Shown: positions 23,422 to 31,598 of the stretch, piece after piece
Numbering within the stretch: position 1 is the stretch's first letter
Layout: every line of letters begins with the position of its first letter
Assembly: GCA_017474515.1 (NCBI GenBank)
Contig: JAFVHN010000095.1
Location: 1-37,637 of the forward strand
Direction: 5' to 3'
From: Prevotella sp.
GTDB lineage: Bacteria; Bacteroidota; Bacteroidia; Bacteroidales; Bacteroidaceae
DNA length: 37,637 nt
The notes under the pieces: generated by a model
What the model saw: the letters and a program-made list of their open reading frames with translations, nothing else
Told to the model about the DNA's origin: nothing
Databases searched by the model: none
Program-made: the position numbers and the translations under genes

Positions 23422-25872
23422 ATGATGAAGAAAACGCTTTTACTGGCACTGGCGGCCGCCACATGGATGTGCGCCGGCGCCACCATGCCCCTCCGCCCGC
23501 GCCTTCCCCGGCCCATGCAGCTGTGGTATGACCGTCCCGCCAACTATTTCGAGGAGTCGCTGCCCATTGGCAACGGCAAGCTGGGAGCACTGGTCTATGG
23601 CGCTCCCGACGACGACATCATCTACCTGAACGACATCACCCTGTGGACAGGCACCCCCGTTGACCAGCGCGAGGATGCCGGAGCGGCCGCATGGATTCCG
23701 AAAATCCGCGAGGCGCTCTTTGCCGAAGACTATGCCCGCGCCGACTCCCTGCAATTGCATGTGCAAGGCCATAACTCTCAGTATTACCAACCTTTAGCCA
23801 CGCTCCACGTCCGCGACGGCAACCGCGCCCCGGTGGTGGCCTACCGCCGCCGACTGAGCCTTGACAGCGCCCTGGTAAACATTGCCTACCGCCGCGGCAA
23901 CACCGCTTACGAGCGCGAATATTTTGCCTCGCATCCCGACCGCGCCGTGGCCATGCGCCTGAAAGCCTCGGTGCCCGGCGGCCTGGACCAGGAGCTGACG
24001 CTCACCGCGCAGGTGCCCCACCGCGCCAAGGCATCGGCCAACGCCGGAACAGGCCGCGGATGGCAGGGGCAGCTCACCCTGACCGGACACGCCGAGGGCG
24101 ACCCCCGCCAGTCCATGCATTTTTGCACGCAACTATTGGTGAGGACCGTTGGCGGACGGGTGGAAGCCTCCGACTCCACGCTCCACATCACCGGAGCCAC
24201 CGAAGCGGAAATCTATATCGTCAACGAAACGAGCTTCAACGGCTCGCGCAACCACCCCGTCACCCAGGGCGCACCTTATATAGAAACAGTCACCGACGAG
24301 GCATGGCACCTGGTGAACTACAGTTATGAGGAACTACGGCAACGCCACCTCGACGACTACGCCGCCCTGTATAACCGCCTGAGCCTGTGGCTGGAAGAAA
24401 ATCCGGGCGACAACGAAGGCAACCCGCTCGCCGTCACCACCGACGCGCTCTTGCTGCGCCACACCGACACCGCGCCGAGCCCATATCTTGAAACACTCTA
24501 TTTCCAATACGGGCGATATCTGCTCATCAGTTCTTCGCGAACGCCCGGCGTGCCCGCCAACCTGCAAGGCCTGTGGACACCCCACAAGTGGTCGCCGTGG
24601 AGGGGCAACTACACCATGAACATCAACCTGGAGGAGAACTACTGGCCCGCCTTCACCGCCAACCTGGCGGAAATGGCCGCGCCCCTCGACGACTTCATAG
24701 CGGCACTGGCCGAGAACGGCCACCACACCGCCCGCCACTACTACGGCATCGACCAAGGATGGTGCGCCAGCCACAACTCCGACATCTGGGCCATGACCAA
24801 TCCCGTGGGCGAGAAGAACGAAAAGCCGGAATGGGCCAACTGGAACATGGGCGGCGCATGGATGGTACACACGCTTTGGGAGCGGTACCTCTTCACCCAA
24901 GACGCCGACTACCTGCGCCGGGTGGCCTTCCCATTGATGATGGGGGCGGCACGGTTCTGCCTGGATTGGCTGACCGAAAACCCGCGCGTGCCGGGCGAGC
25001 TCATCACCGCGCCCAGCACGTCGCCCGAGAACGAATATGTCACCGACCGCGGCTATCATGGCATGACGTGCTACGGCGGCACCGCCGACCTGGCCATCAT
25101 CCGCGAACTGCTCATCAACACGCTCAAGGCCGACGACGTGGTGAACGGACAACACCCCCTTGACGCCGAAACCATGGCTTTCAGGAAGCGGGCCGCCGAT
25201 GCCCTGCAACGCCTACACCCCTACACGGTGGGCAGGGAGGGCGACCTCAACGAATGGTACTACGATTGGAACGATTTCGACCCGCACCACCGCCATCAGT
25301 CGCACTTAATCGGCCTTTACCCCGGCAACCATCTTACCGACCCCGCCCTGCAACAGGCTGCTGCCAAGACACTTGAGCAGAAGGGCGACCACACCACCGG
25401 CTGGAGCACCGGCTGGCGCATCAACCTTTGGGCACGACTGCACAACGGCGAGAAAGCGTATCAGACGCTTCGGAAACTGCTCACCTACGTCAGCCCCGAC
25501 AACTATGAAGGTCCCGGGAAAAGGCGGTCGGGAGGCACCTATCCCAACCTCATGGATGCCCATCCGCCATTCCAGATTGACGGCAACTTCGGCGGAACGG
25601 CAGGCATTTGCGAGATGCTGGTGCAAAGCACGACCGACAACGGCCACACCACCATCGAGCTCCTGCCGGCCTTGCCGCAACAATGGCAAAGCGGAGAAGT
25701 GAGAGGGCTGGCCGCCAGGGGCGGATACACGGTCACCCTGAGATGGATGAACGGCCGCCCAGCATGGGCCGACATCACCGCAAAAAACAAGGGAACATTA
25801 ACCGTGGTTTACAATGGAAAGGCGAAAAAAGCAAAAGCCCGCCCCGGAAAAACCATACACCTGAAATGGTAA
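23422..25872 (+). CDS. Glycoside hydrolase family 95 (alpha-L-fucosidase type)
   Basis: An 816-aa secreted enzyme starting at MMKKTLLL (23422), with a signal peptide to about residue 21. An N-terminal beta-sandwich begins ESLPIGNGKLGALVYG, and the (alpha/alpha)6 catalytic domain contains PANLQGLWT, MNINLEENYW, APSTSPENEY and DGNFGGTAGI. In Bifidobacterium AfcA the active residues are Asn421, Asn423, Glu566 and Asp766; likely equivalents here are N400, N402, E536 and D720. Family members release alpha-1,2-L-fucose or alpha-L-galactose from host or plant glycans. Which substrate applies cannot be read from sequence. No SusC/SusD pair is near; an AraC-type regulator follows. Location periplasmic or surface, by signal peptide. 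Confidence 0.95.
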   Translation: MMKKTLLLALAAATWMCAGATMPLRPRLPRPMQLWYDRPANYFEESLPIGNGKLGALVYGAPDDDIIYLNDITLWTGTPVDQREDAGAAAWIPKIREALFAEDYARADSLQLHVQGHNSQYYQPLATLHVRDGNRAPVVAYRRRLSLDSALVNIAYRRGNTAYEREYFASHPDRAVAMRLKASVPGGLDQELTLTAQVPHRAKASANAGTGRGWQGQLTLTGHAEGDPRQSMHFCTQLLVRTVGGRVEASDSTLHITGATEAEIYIVNETSFNGSRNHPVTQGAPYIETVTDEAWHLVNYSYEELRQRHLDDYAALYNRLSLWLEENPGDNEGNPLAVTTDALLLRHTDTAPSPYLETLYFQYGRYLLISSSRTPGVPANLQGLWTPHKWSPWRGNYTMNINLEENYWPAFTANLAEMAAPLDDFIAALAENGHHTARHYYGIDQGWCASHNSDIWAMTNPVGEKNEKPEWANWNMGGAWMVHTLWERYLFTQDADYLRRVAFPLMMGAARFCLDWLTENPRVPGELITAPSTSPENEYVTDRGYHGMTCYGGTADLAIIRELLINTLKADDVVNGQHPLDAETMAFRKRAADALQRLHPYTVGREGDLNEWYYDWNDFDPHHRHQSHLIGLYPGNHLTDPALQQAAAKTLEQKGDHTTGWSTGWRINLWARLHNGEKAYQTLRKLLTYVSPDNYEGPGKRRSGGTYPNLMDAHPPFQIDGNFGGTAGICEMLVQSTTDNGHTTIELLPALPQQWQSGEVRGLAARGGYTVTLRWMNGRPAWADITAKNKGTLTVVYNGKAKKAKARPGKTIHLKW

Positions 25873-25880
25873 AGGAGTTT

Positions 25881-25947
25881 TTAGGAAAGCCTAGGAAGCC
25901 CTAGGAAAACCTAGGAAGTCCTAGGAACTCCTAGGAAAACCTAGGAA
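25881..25947 (+). repeat. 10-bp tandem array, CTAGGAA type
   Basis: Six and a half exact-period units from 25881: TTAGGAAAGC, CTAGGAAGCC, CTAGGAAAAC, CTAGGAAGTC, CTAGGAACTC, CTAGGAAAAC, CTAGGAA. Positions 1-7 are conserved and 8-9 vary. It fills the gap between the GH95 stop and the AraC gene and is followed by an A-rich stretch containing the AraC start. Confidence 0.93.
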
Positions 25948-25976
25948 AGAAAAAAACCAAGAAAAAAGAAAAAAAC

Positions 25977-26876
25977 ATGGAAGCCCCAAGCGCAAAAGAC
26001 GACATCAAAATGATGGAAATATCGGTGAGCAGCGTCAGCCAGCTGGTGCCCACCTGCACCCATATCGACGACGACCTGCTGTTGCTCGGCGACTTCGCCC
26101 AGATGCCCTGGCCCACCTCGCCGCGACGCATGAAATGCCTGCTCATGGGCCTCTGCCTGAAAGGGAAGGCGCAATATAGCGTGGACACCGAGGAGCACAT
26201 GGTGAAACCCAACGACGTCATCATCATCAACGAGGGAACCGTGGTTGACAACGGCATGTTCAGCCACGACTTCAACGGCGTGGCCATCCTGATGAGCCAC
26301 GACTTCATTGGCGAGGCCATCAAGGGCATCCACGAGTTGTCGCAGCTCTTCCTCTTCTCGCGCACACATCCCGTGTTCACCCTCGGCGCCGACGAGTCGC
26401 AGGGCCTACAGCACTATTTCCACGCCATTGAGAAACATGCCGCCAACACCGCCCACCACTTCCGCAAGGAACTGGTGCAATCGTACATCATGACCATGAT
26501 TTACGACATCAGCAACACCATCTGGCGCCTGCAACAAACGAGCGACCGGCGGCAGACGCGGGCAGAGGCCATCTTCGCACAATTCATCCGGCTGGTTGAC
26601 GAAAACTTCAGGAGCGAGCGCCGCGTGGGCTGGTATGCCGAACAGTTGTGCATCACGCCCAAGTACCTGTCGGAGACCGTGAAGACGGTGAGCCGGCGAA
26701 CACCCAACGAATGGATTGACAACTACGTCATCCTGGAGGTGCGCGTGTTGCTGAAAAACTCCACGCTGAGCATCAAGGAAATAGCGCAGCGGCTGAACTT
26801 CCCCAACCAGTCGTTCCTTGGCAAATTCTTCAAGGAGCACATGGGCCTCTCGCCAAGCGACTACAGGAAAAGCTGA
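25977..26876 (+). CDS. AraC-family transcriptional regulator
   Basis: A 299-aa cytoplasmic DNA-binding protein. The N-terminal half (about 25-130) is a cupin-like sensing domain with GLCLKGKAQYSVDTEEHMV and NDVIIINEGTVV. The C-terminal 95 residues hold two helix-turn-helix motifs: WYAEQLCITPKYLSETVK, and IKEIAQRLNFPNQSFLGKFF followed by GLSPSDYRKS. The gene lies 104 bases after GH95, with a 10-bp repeat array between them and no clear promoter of its own, so it may be read from the GH95 transcript or regulate neighbouring glycan genes. The ligand is unknown. Confidence 0.94.
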   Translation: MEAPSAKDDIKMMEISVSSVSQLVPTCTHIDDDLLLLGDFAQMPWPTSPRRMKCLLMGLCLKGKAQYSVDTEEHMVKPNDVIIINEGTVVDNGMFSHDFNGVAILMSHDFIGEAIKGIHELSQLFLFSRTHPVFTLGADESQGLQHYFHAIEKHAANTAHHFRKELVQSYIMTMIYDISNTIWRLQQTSDRRQTRAEAIFAQFIRLVDENFRSERRVGWYAEQLCITPKYLSETVKTVSRRTPNEWIDNYVILEVRVLLKNSTLSIKEIAQRLNFPNQSFLGKFFKEHMGLSPSDYRKS

Positions 26877-26896
26877 AGAAAAAACTCCACAACCGC

Positions 26897-26927
26897 TTTG
26901 CGCTTCAACCAATTATTCGTAATTTTG
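26897..26927 (+). promoter_or_regulatory. gpmI promoter
   Basis: TTTG (26897-26900) and TAATTTTG (26920-26927) are 19 bases apart, a full consensus match. The leader is about 65 bases. Confidence 0.75.
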
Positions 26928-27000
26928 CACCCGAAAACGGCAATGGCCGCATGAAGCAAGTACACGCATCATAAAAAAAAATAGATTAAAAACAAGCATT

Positions 27001-28527
27001 ATGGCAAAGAAAGCATTACTGATGATTCTCGACGGATGGGGCATCGGAAAGCATGGCAAGGGCGACGTCATCTACAACACGCCGACTCCCTACCTCGACT
27101 ACCTCACCGCCGTCAGTGCACACTCGCAGCTACAGGCCAGCGGCGAAGACGTGGGACTGCCCGACGGACAGATGGGCAACTCGGAAGTGGGCCACCTCAA
27201 CATCGGCGCAGGCCGCGTGGTCTATCAGGACCTGGTGAAAATCAACCGCGCCTGCCGCGACAACAGCATCATGGACAACGAGCAGGTGAAGGCCGCCTAC
27301 AGCTACGCCAAGGAGAAGGGCAAGAAGCTCCACCTCATGGGGCTCACCTCCGACGGCGGCGTGCACTCCTCGCTCGACCACCTCTTCAAGCTCGTGGAGA
27401 TAGGACATGAATACGGCCTCGACGGCAACGTCTTCGTGCACTGTTTCATGGACGGCCGCGACACCGACCCGAAGTCGGGAAAAGGATTTATCAGCCAGTT
27501 GCAGGACGTGTGCGACAAGAACGGCGCACACATTGCAAGCATCGTGGGACGATTCTACGCCATGGACCGCGACAAGCGCTGGGAGCGCGTGAAGGAGGCA
27601 TACAACCTCCTCGTGGCCGGACAGGGCAAGCAGGCCAAGGACATGGTGGCGGCCATGGAGGAAAGCTACGAGGCCGGCGTCACCGACGAGTTTGTGAAGC
27701 CCATCCACAACGCCAACATCAACGGCGTGATTGAGGAGGGCGACGTGGTCATCTTCTTCAACTTCCGCAACGACCGCGCAAAAGAGCTCACCATCGTGCT
27801 CACCCAGCAGGACATGGAAGACCAGGGCATGAAGACCATTCCCGGACTGCAATACTTCTGCATGACGCCCTACGACGCATCGTTCAAGGGCCTGCATGTG
27901 CTCTTCCCCAAAGAGAACGTGGAGGACACACTGGGCGAATACCTCTCGAAAAAAGGCCTCAGGCAGCTGCACACCGCCGAGACTGAGAAATATGCCCACG
28001 TCACCTTCTTCTTCAACGGCGGGCGCGAGAAACCCTTCGAAGGCGAGGACCGCATTCTGGTGGCAAGCCCGAAGGTGCCCACCTACGACCTGAAGCCAGA
28101 AATGTCGGCCTACGAGGTGAAAGACAAACTGGTGGCCACCATCAAGACGCAGATGTACGACTTCATCGTGGTGAACTTTGCCAACGGCGACATGGTGGGC
28201 CACACCGGCGTGTATAACGCCATCGCCAAGGCCGTGTGGGCCGTTGACCACTGCGTGCAGGAAGTCATCGAGGCCGCCAAGGCCAACGGCTACGAGGCCA
28301 TCATCATTGCCGACCACGGCAATGCCGACAACGCCATCAACGCCGACGGCACACCCAACACGGCTCACTCGCTGAACCCCGTGCCCTTCATCTACGTCAC
28401 CGACAACAACTCGGCAACGGTGAAAGACGGGCGGCTGGCCGACGTGGCACCGTCAATCCTCCACATCCTCGGGCTGGAACAGCCCTCCGACATGACGGGC
28501 GAGTGCCTTATCAGCGACAACGTCTGA
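27001..28527 (+). CDS. gpmI: 2,3-bisphosphoglycerate-independent phosphoglycerate mutase
   Basis: This glycolytic enzyme interconverts 3- and 2-phosphoglycerate in the cytoplasm using two manganese ions. The product is 508 aa, normal for the family. D11 in [10 protein letters not shown] is a metal ligand, S61 in [15 protein letters not shown] is the phosphorylated serine, and [27 protein letters not shown] and [10 protein letters not shown] are further hallmarks. It has its own promoter and a strong terminator, so it is a single-gene unit. Confidence 0.98.
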   Translation: MAKKALLMILDGWGIGKHGKGDVIYNTPTPYLDYLTAVSAHSQLQASGEDVGLPDGQMGNSEVGHLNIGAGRVVYQDLVKINRACRDNSIMDNEQVKAAYSYAKEKGKKLHLMGLTSDGGVHSSLDHLFKLVEIGHEYGLDGNVFVHCFMDGRDTDPKSGKGFISQLQDVCDKNGAHIASIVGRFYAMDRDKRWERVKEAYNLLVAGQGKQAKDMVAAMEESYEAGVTDEFVKPIHNANINGVIEEGDVVIFFNFRNDRAKELTIVLTQQDMEDQGMKTIPGLQYFCMTPYDASFKGLHVLFPKENVEDTLGEYLSKKGLRQLHTAETEKYAHVTFFFNGGREKPFEGEDRILVASPKVPTYDLKPEMSAYEVKDKLVATIKTQMYDFIVVNFANGDMVGHTGVYNAIAKAVWAVDHCVQEVIEAAKANGYEAIIIADHGNADNAINADGTPNTAHSLNPVPFIYVTDNNSATVKDGRLADVAPSILHILGLEQPSDMTGECLISDNV

Positions 28528-28554
28528 CAACCCTTGACCCACGACCACCATTAA

Positions 28555-28600
28555 GAAACCGGGGCGCGCCATGAACTGACGCGCCCCGGTTTCGTTTCGT
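28555..28600 (+). terminator. gpmI terminator
   Basis: GAAACCGGGGCGCG (28555-28568) and CGCGCCCCGGTTTC (28580-28593) form a perfect 14-bp stem, followed by GTTTCG. The T-run is short but the stem is very stable. Confidence 0.8.
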
Positions 28601-28628
28601 AGGAGGCTCCCACTGCTTGCATAAGGGC

Positions 28629-28662
28629 AAGAAGAAAACCGGTGCATCACTGCACCGGTTTC
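28629..28662 (-). terminator. Terminator of the tRNA-Arg transcript
   Basis: AAACCGGTGCA (28636-28646) pairs with TGCACCGGTTT (28651-28661) around TCAC. Read on the minus strand the stem is followed by TTCTTCTT, and it lies about 60 bases beyond the tRNA 3' end. Confidence 0.7.
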
Positions 28663-28720
28663 TTACCTTGAAATAATTAAGCCTAACCTTTATGAAAACT
28701 TTGATCTTATTACTACTTCG

Positions 28721-28792
28721 TGGTCCAACCGGGAATCGAACCCGGATCTAATCTTTAGGAGAGACTTGTTCTATCCATTGAACTATTAGACC
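28721..28792 (-). tRNA. tRNA-Arg (anticodon CCT)
   Basis: On the minus strand the acceptor arm GGTCTAA pairs with TTGGACC (one G-T). D arm, anticodon stem AGTCT/AGATT with loop CTCCTAA, and a T arm with GGTTCGATTCC complete the cloverleaf. The loop gives anticodon CCT, reading AGG. The discriminator is A and the 3' CCA is not encoded. A -7 element lies just upstream at 28810-28817. Confidence 0.95.
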
Positions 28793-28809
28793 ATCATTCT
28801 TTTCGCCTG

Positions 28810-28817
28810 CAAAGATA
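28810..28817 (-). promoter_or_regulatory. -7 element of the tRNA-Arg promoter
   Basis: TATCTTTG on the minus strand, 17 bases before the tRNA 5' end. A clear TTTG at -33 is not seen; the region there is a run of T on that strand. Confidence 0.5.
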
Positions 28818-28952
28818 CAACGTTTAGGTGAAAAATAAAAACATTTTGCAAAAAAAATTCACCACGTTTAAACTTTTCTCACTCCCGCGCGTCATATTCT
28901 TTAATAAAGAATTGTTTTCTAAGCTCCAATAATTTAAGAAGTAAAAATTTTT

Positions 28953-31544
28953 ATGTACAGACTCCTATTATTGTGCCTTACCGTCATGTTTTCGTTACAA
29001 ACCTTTGCGCAGGGCACCGTGAAGGGGCATGTCGTTGACAAAGCGACCGACGAGAGCCTGCAATTTGTCAATGCTGCCGTGTATGCGCAAAATGACACCA
29101 CGAAGATTGTGGCGGGAGCCATCACCGACGCCAACGGCAGCTTCACCATCGGCGGCCTGAAGAACGGGCGCTACCGCCTGGTGCTGAGCTTTGTGGGCTA
29201 CCGCGACGTGGTGCGCCAGTTCAACATCACTGCCCAGAAGCCCAACGAGCACTTCTCCCACATTTTCATGAGCGAGGACAGCCGCCAACTCAGCGAAGTC
29301 ACCGTGGTGGGACAGCGCTCGGGAGTGAAACTTGAAGTGGACCGCAAGAGCTTCGACGTGTCGCAAGACATCAACAACGCCGGAGGTGCAGCCAGCGACG
29401 TGCTGGAAAACATTCCCAGCGTGGAGGTGGACCAGGACGGCAACGTGTCGCTCAGGGGAAACACCAGCGTGGAGGTGTGGATTAACGGCAAGGCCAGCGG
29501 ACTGACCAGCGACAACCGCGCCGAGATACTGAAACAGCTGCCCGCGGAGAGCATCGAGCGCATTGAGGTCATCGACAACCCCTCGGCCAAGTTCTCGGCA
29601 GAAGGGTCGGCAGGCATCATCAACATTGTGCTCAAGCGCGACCGAAAGGCCGGCTACTACGGCAGCGTCAGGGTGGGCGGAAACACCAACAAGAGCGCCA
29701 ACACCGGCTTTAGCATCAATTATTCGAGCGGACTGCTCGACGCCTACGCCAACATCGGCTACCGCCACCGCCAGAACAACCTGGGCGGAAGCCTCAGCGA
29801 GCAGCAATACCTCAACACCAACCAATATCAGAACTACCGCAGCGACAACAGCGAATACGGCAACAACCTCTTCAGCCGCGCCGGACTGACCTTCCATCCC
29901 ACGACGAAGGACGATATCGGCGTGAGCGGAATGATGATGTTCGGCGGACGCAAGAGCTACAGCCACACGCCCTACCACTACGGCACCATCGGCGCCATGC
30001 AAGACACCTACCTCATGCACCGCGACACACGTTCGGGCGGCGACAACAGGATGCTTCACGGTGAACTGAGCTACCGGCACATGTTTACCGACACCCACTT
30101 CATCGACCTCACACTGAGCACCGGCAACTGGCGCGCCGACAACGACAACATCTACCAGGACAGCACCTACTACTACAGCGGCGAGGTGCCCACGGCATAC
30201 AGCTGGCAGTCGAGGCCCATGAACATGCGCAACCGCAACAGCGAAATAAAGCTCGACTACGAAAACCCCATCACCGACAAAATGAGGCTCCAGGCAGGCT
30301 ACAACGGGCGATTCTCGCACGAAAACTCGCCGCAGGAGTCGTTCATTGCCGACAAATGGGCCGGCGGCACGCCCACTGAGGAAAAGACCTACTTCAACCG
30401 CTTCATCTACGACAACACCATCCATGCACTCTACGCCACGGCAACCTATAACTTCGGGAAATTCGGACTGATGGGCGGACTGCGCGGAGAATACTGGAAG
30501 GTGAACACCGAGAGCTACGACTGGGAACAGGAGCACAATCCGCAGAAACGCGACAAACCGTTCAAGAAAGACTTCTTTGAACTATTCCCAAGCATCTTCA
30601 TGTCGTACCAGCTCACCGAAAACGACCAGCTGCAGCTGAACTGGACACGCAGGCTGAGAAGGCCGTGGGGCGGACAGCTGAACAACTTCAAAAACACGCG
30701 CGACGCATCGATGGTGTCGTTCGGAAACCCCGAGCTGACACCGGAATTCAGCAACAGCTTCTCGCTCAACTACCTGAAGACCTTCGGCGACCAGTCGTTC
30801 CTGCTGAGCGCCTACTACCGGCCCACCACCGACGTCATTCAGCGCATACGGTGGCAGAGCATGTCCGACGGCCTGATGTACTCCACCAGCATGAACCTTT
30901 CCAAAAGCACCAGCACCGGTCTGGAGTTGACGCTGAAGAACCGGCTGTTCAAGATTCTCGACATCAACACCAACGCCAACTTCTACTACTACAAGCTCAA
31001 CGGCTTCTCATACGTCATTGAAGGGCAGACGGTGACGGGCGAGGAAGACCATAACTTCACGTGGAACGCGCGCTGCCAGGCATCGCTCATCCTGCCCTAC
31101 GACATCTCGGTGCAGGTGACCGGCAACTACCGCGCACGGCAGGTCATCACGCAGGGTTACCGAAAAGCCAGCTACGGCATGGACATGGGCTTGCGCAAGA
31201 ATTTCTTCGACAAGAAGCTTACCGTGTCGCTCAACTGCCGTGACCTCCTCGACAGCCGCCATTGGGAAAACTATACCAGCGGGCCCACCTTCACACGCCA
31301 CCAGAAAAACTGGCGTGGCGGACGGCGATTTAACCTCACCCTTTCGTGGAACTTCGGAAACATGAAGCCCAAGAGAGAGGAAAGAGGCGACGAAGATGCC
31401 GACGGAGGCGAAGGCGGCGGAGCATTTGGACAAGACAACTTCGGCAACAACCAGCAGAGGGGTGCCGCCAACGCACAGCAGCAAAAAGGCGGCAACAATA
31501 ACCCGCCGAGGGAGACAAACACCGAGCAGCCAGCCGAAGAATAG
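28953..31544 (+). CDS. Outer-membrane beta-barrel protein with CarboxypepD_reg-like domain
   Basis: An 863-aa outer-membrane protein. A signal peptide (MYRLLLLCLTVMFSLQTFAQ) is followed by a carboxypeptidase-regulatory-like domain (about 22-100: GHVVDKATDESLQFVNAAVY, GRYRLVLSFVGYRDV). A TonB-plug-like domain with EIVDN-type sequence covers about 110-215 (VLENIPSVEVDQDGNVSLRG, IERIEVIDNPSAKFSAEGSAGIINIVL). A large barrel runs to about 815. This is the 'outer membrane beta-barrel family protein' group rather than SusC; no SusD follows. After the last strand there is an unusual acidic, Gly/Gln/Asn-rich tail of about 50 residues. The GH65-like gene begins 54 bases later, so the two are probably one operon. 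A perfect 7-bp inverted repeat (28896-28902/28906-28912) lies upstream. Confidence 0.92.
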   Translation: MYRLLLLCLTVMFSLQTFAQGTVKGHVVDKATDESLQFVNAAVYAQNDTTKIVAGAITDANGSFTIGGLKNGRYRLVLSFVGYRDVVRQFNITAQKPNEHFSHIFMSEDSRQLSEVTVVGQRSGVKLEVDRKSFDVSQDINNAGGAASDVLENIPSVEVDQDGNVSLRGNTSVEVWINGKASGLTSDNRAEILKQLPAESIERIEVIDNPSAKFSAEGSAGIINIVLKRDRKAGYYGSVRVGGNTNKSANTGFSINYSSGLLDAYANIGYRHRQNNLGGSLSEQQYLNTNQYQNYRSDNSEYGNNLFSRAGLTFHPTTKDDIGVSGMMMFGGRKSYSHTPYHYGTIGAMQDTYLMHRDTRSGGDNRMLHGELSYRHMFTDTHFIDLTLSTGNWRADNDNIYQDSTYYYSGEVPTAYSWQSRPMNMRNRNSEIKLDYENPITDKMRLQAGYNGRFSHENSPQESFIADKWAGGTPTEEKTYFNRFIYDNTIHALYATATYNFGKFGLMGGLRGEYWKVNTESYDWEQEHNPQKRDKPFKKDFFELFPSIFMSYQLTENDQLQLNWTRRLRRPWGGQLNNFKNTRDASMVSFGNPELTPEFSNSFSLNYLKTFGDQSFLLSAYYRPTTDVIQRIRWQSMSDGLMYSTSMNLSKSTSTGLELTLKNRLFKILDINTNANFYYYKLNGFSYVIEGQTVTGEEDHNFTWNARCQASLILPYDISVQVTGNYRARQVITQGYRKASYGMDMGLRKNFFDKKLTVSLNCRDLLDSRHWENYTSGPTFTRHQKNWRGGRRFNLTLSWNFGNMKPKREERGDEDADGGEGGGAFGQDNFGNNQQRGAANAQQQKGGNNNPPRETNTEQPAEE

Positions 31545-31598
31545 CCCCAATCTCCAAGACAAACATTACCCCAAAACAACTAATCTTCTAAACAAACG

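Noticed and set aside
25881-25947. CRISPR array
   Set aside because: Units are 10 bp and directly adjacent, with no spacers of 25 bases or more and no cas genes. The same applies to the 8-, 9- and 22-bp arrays.
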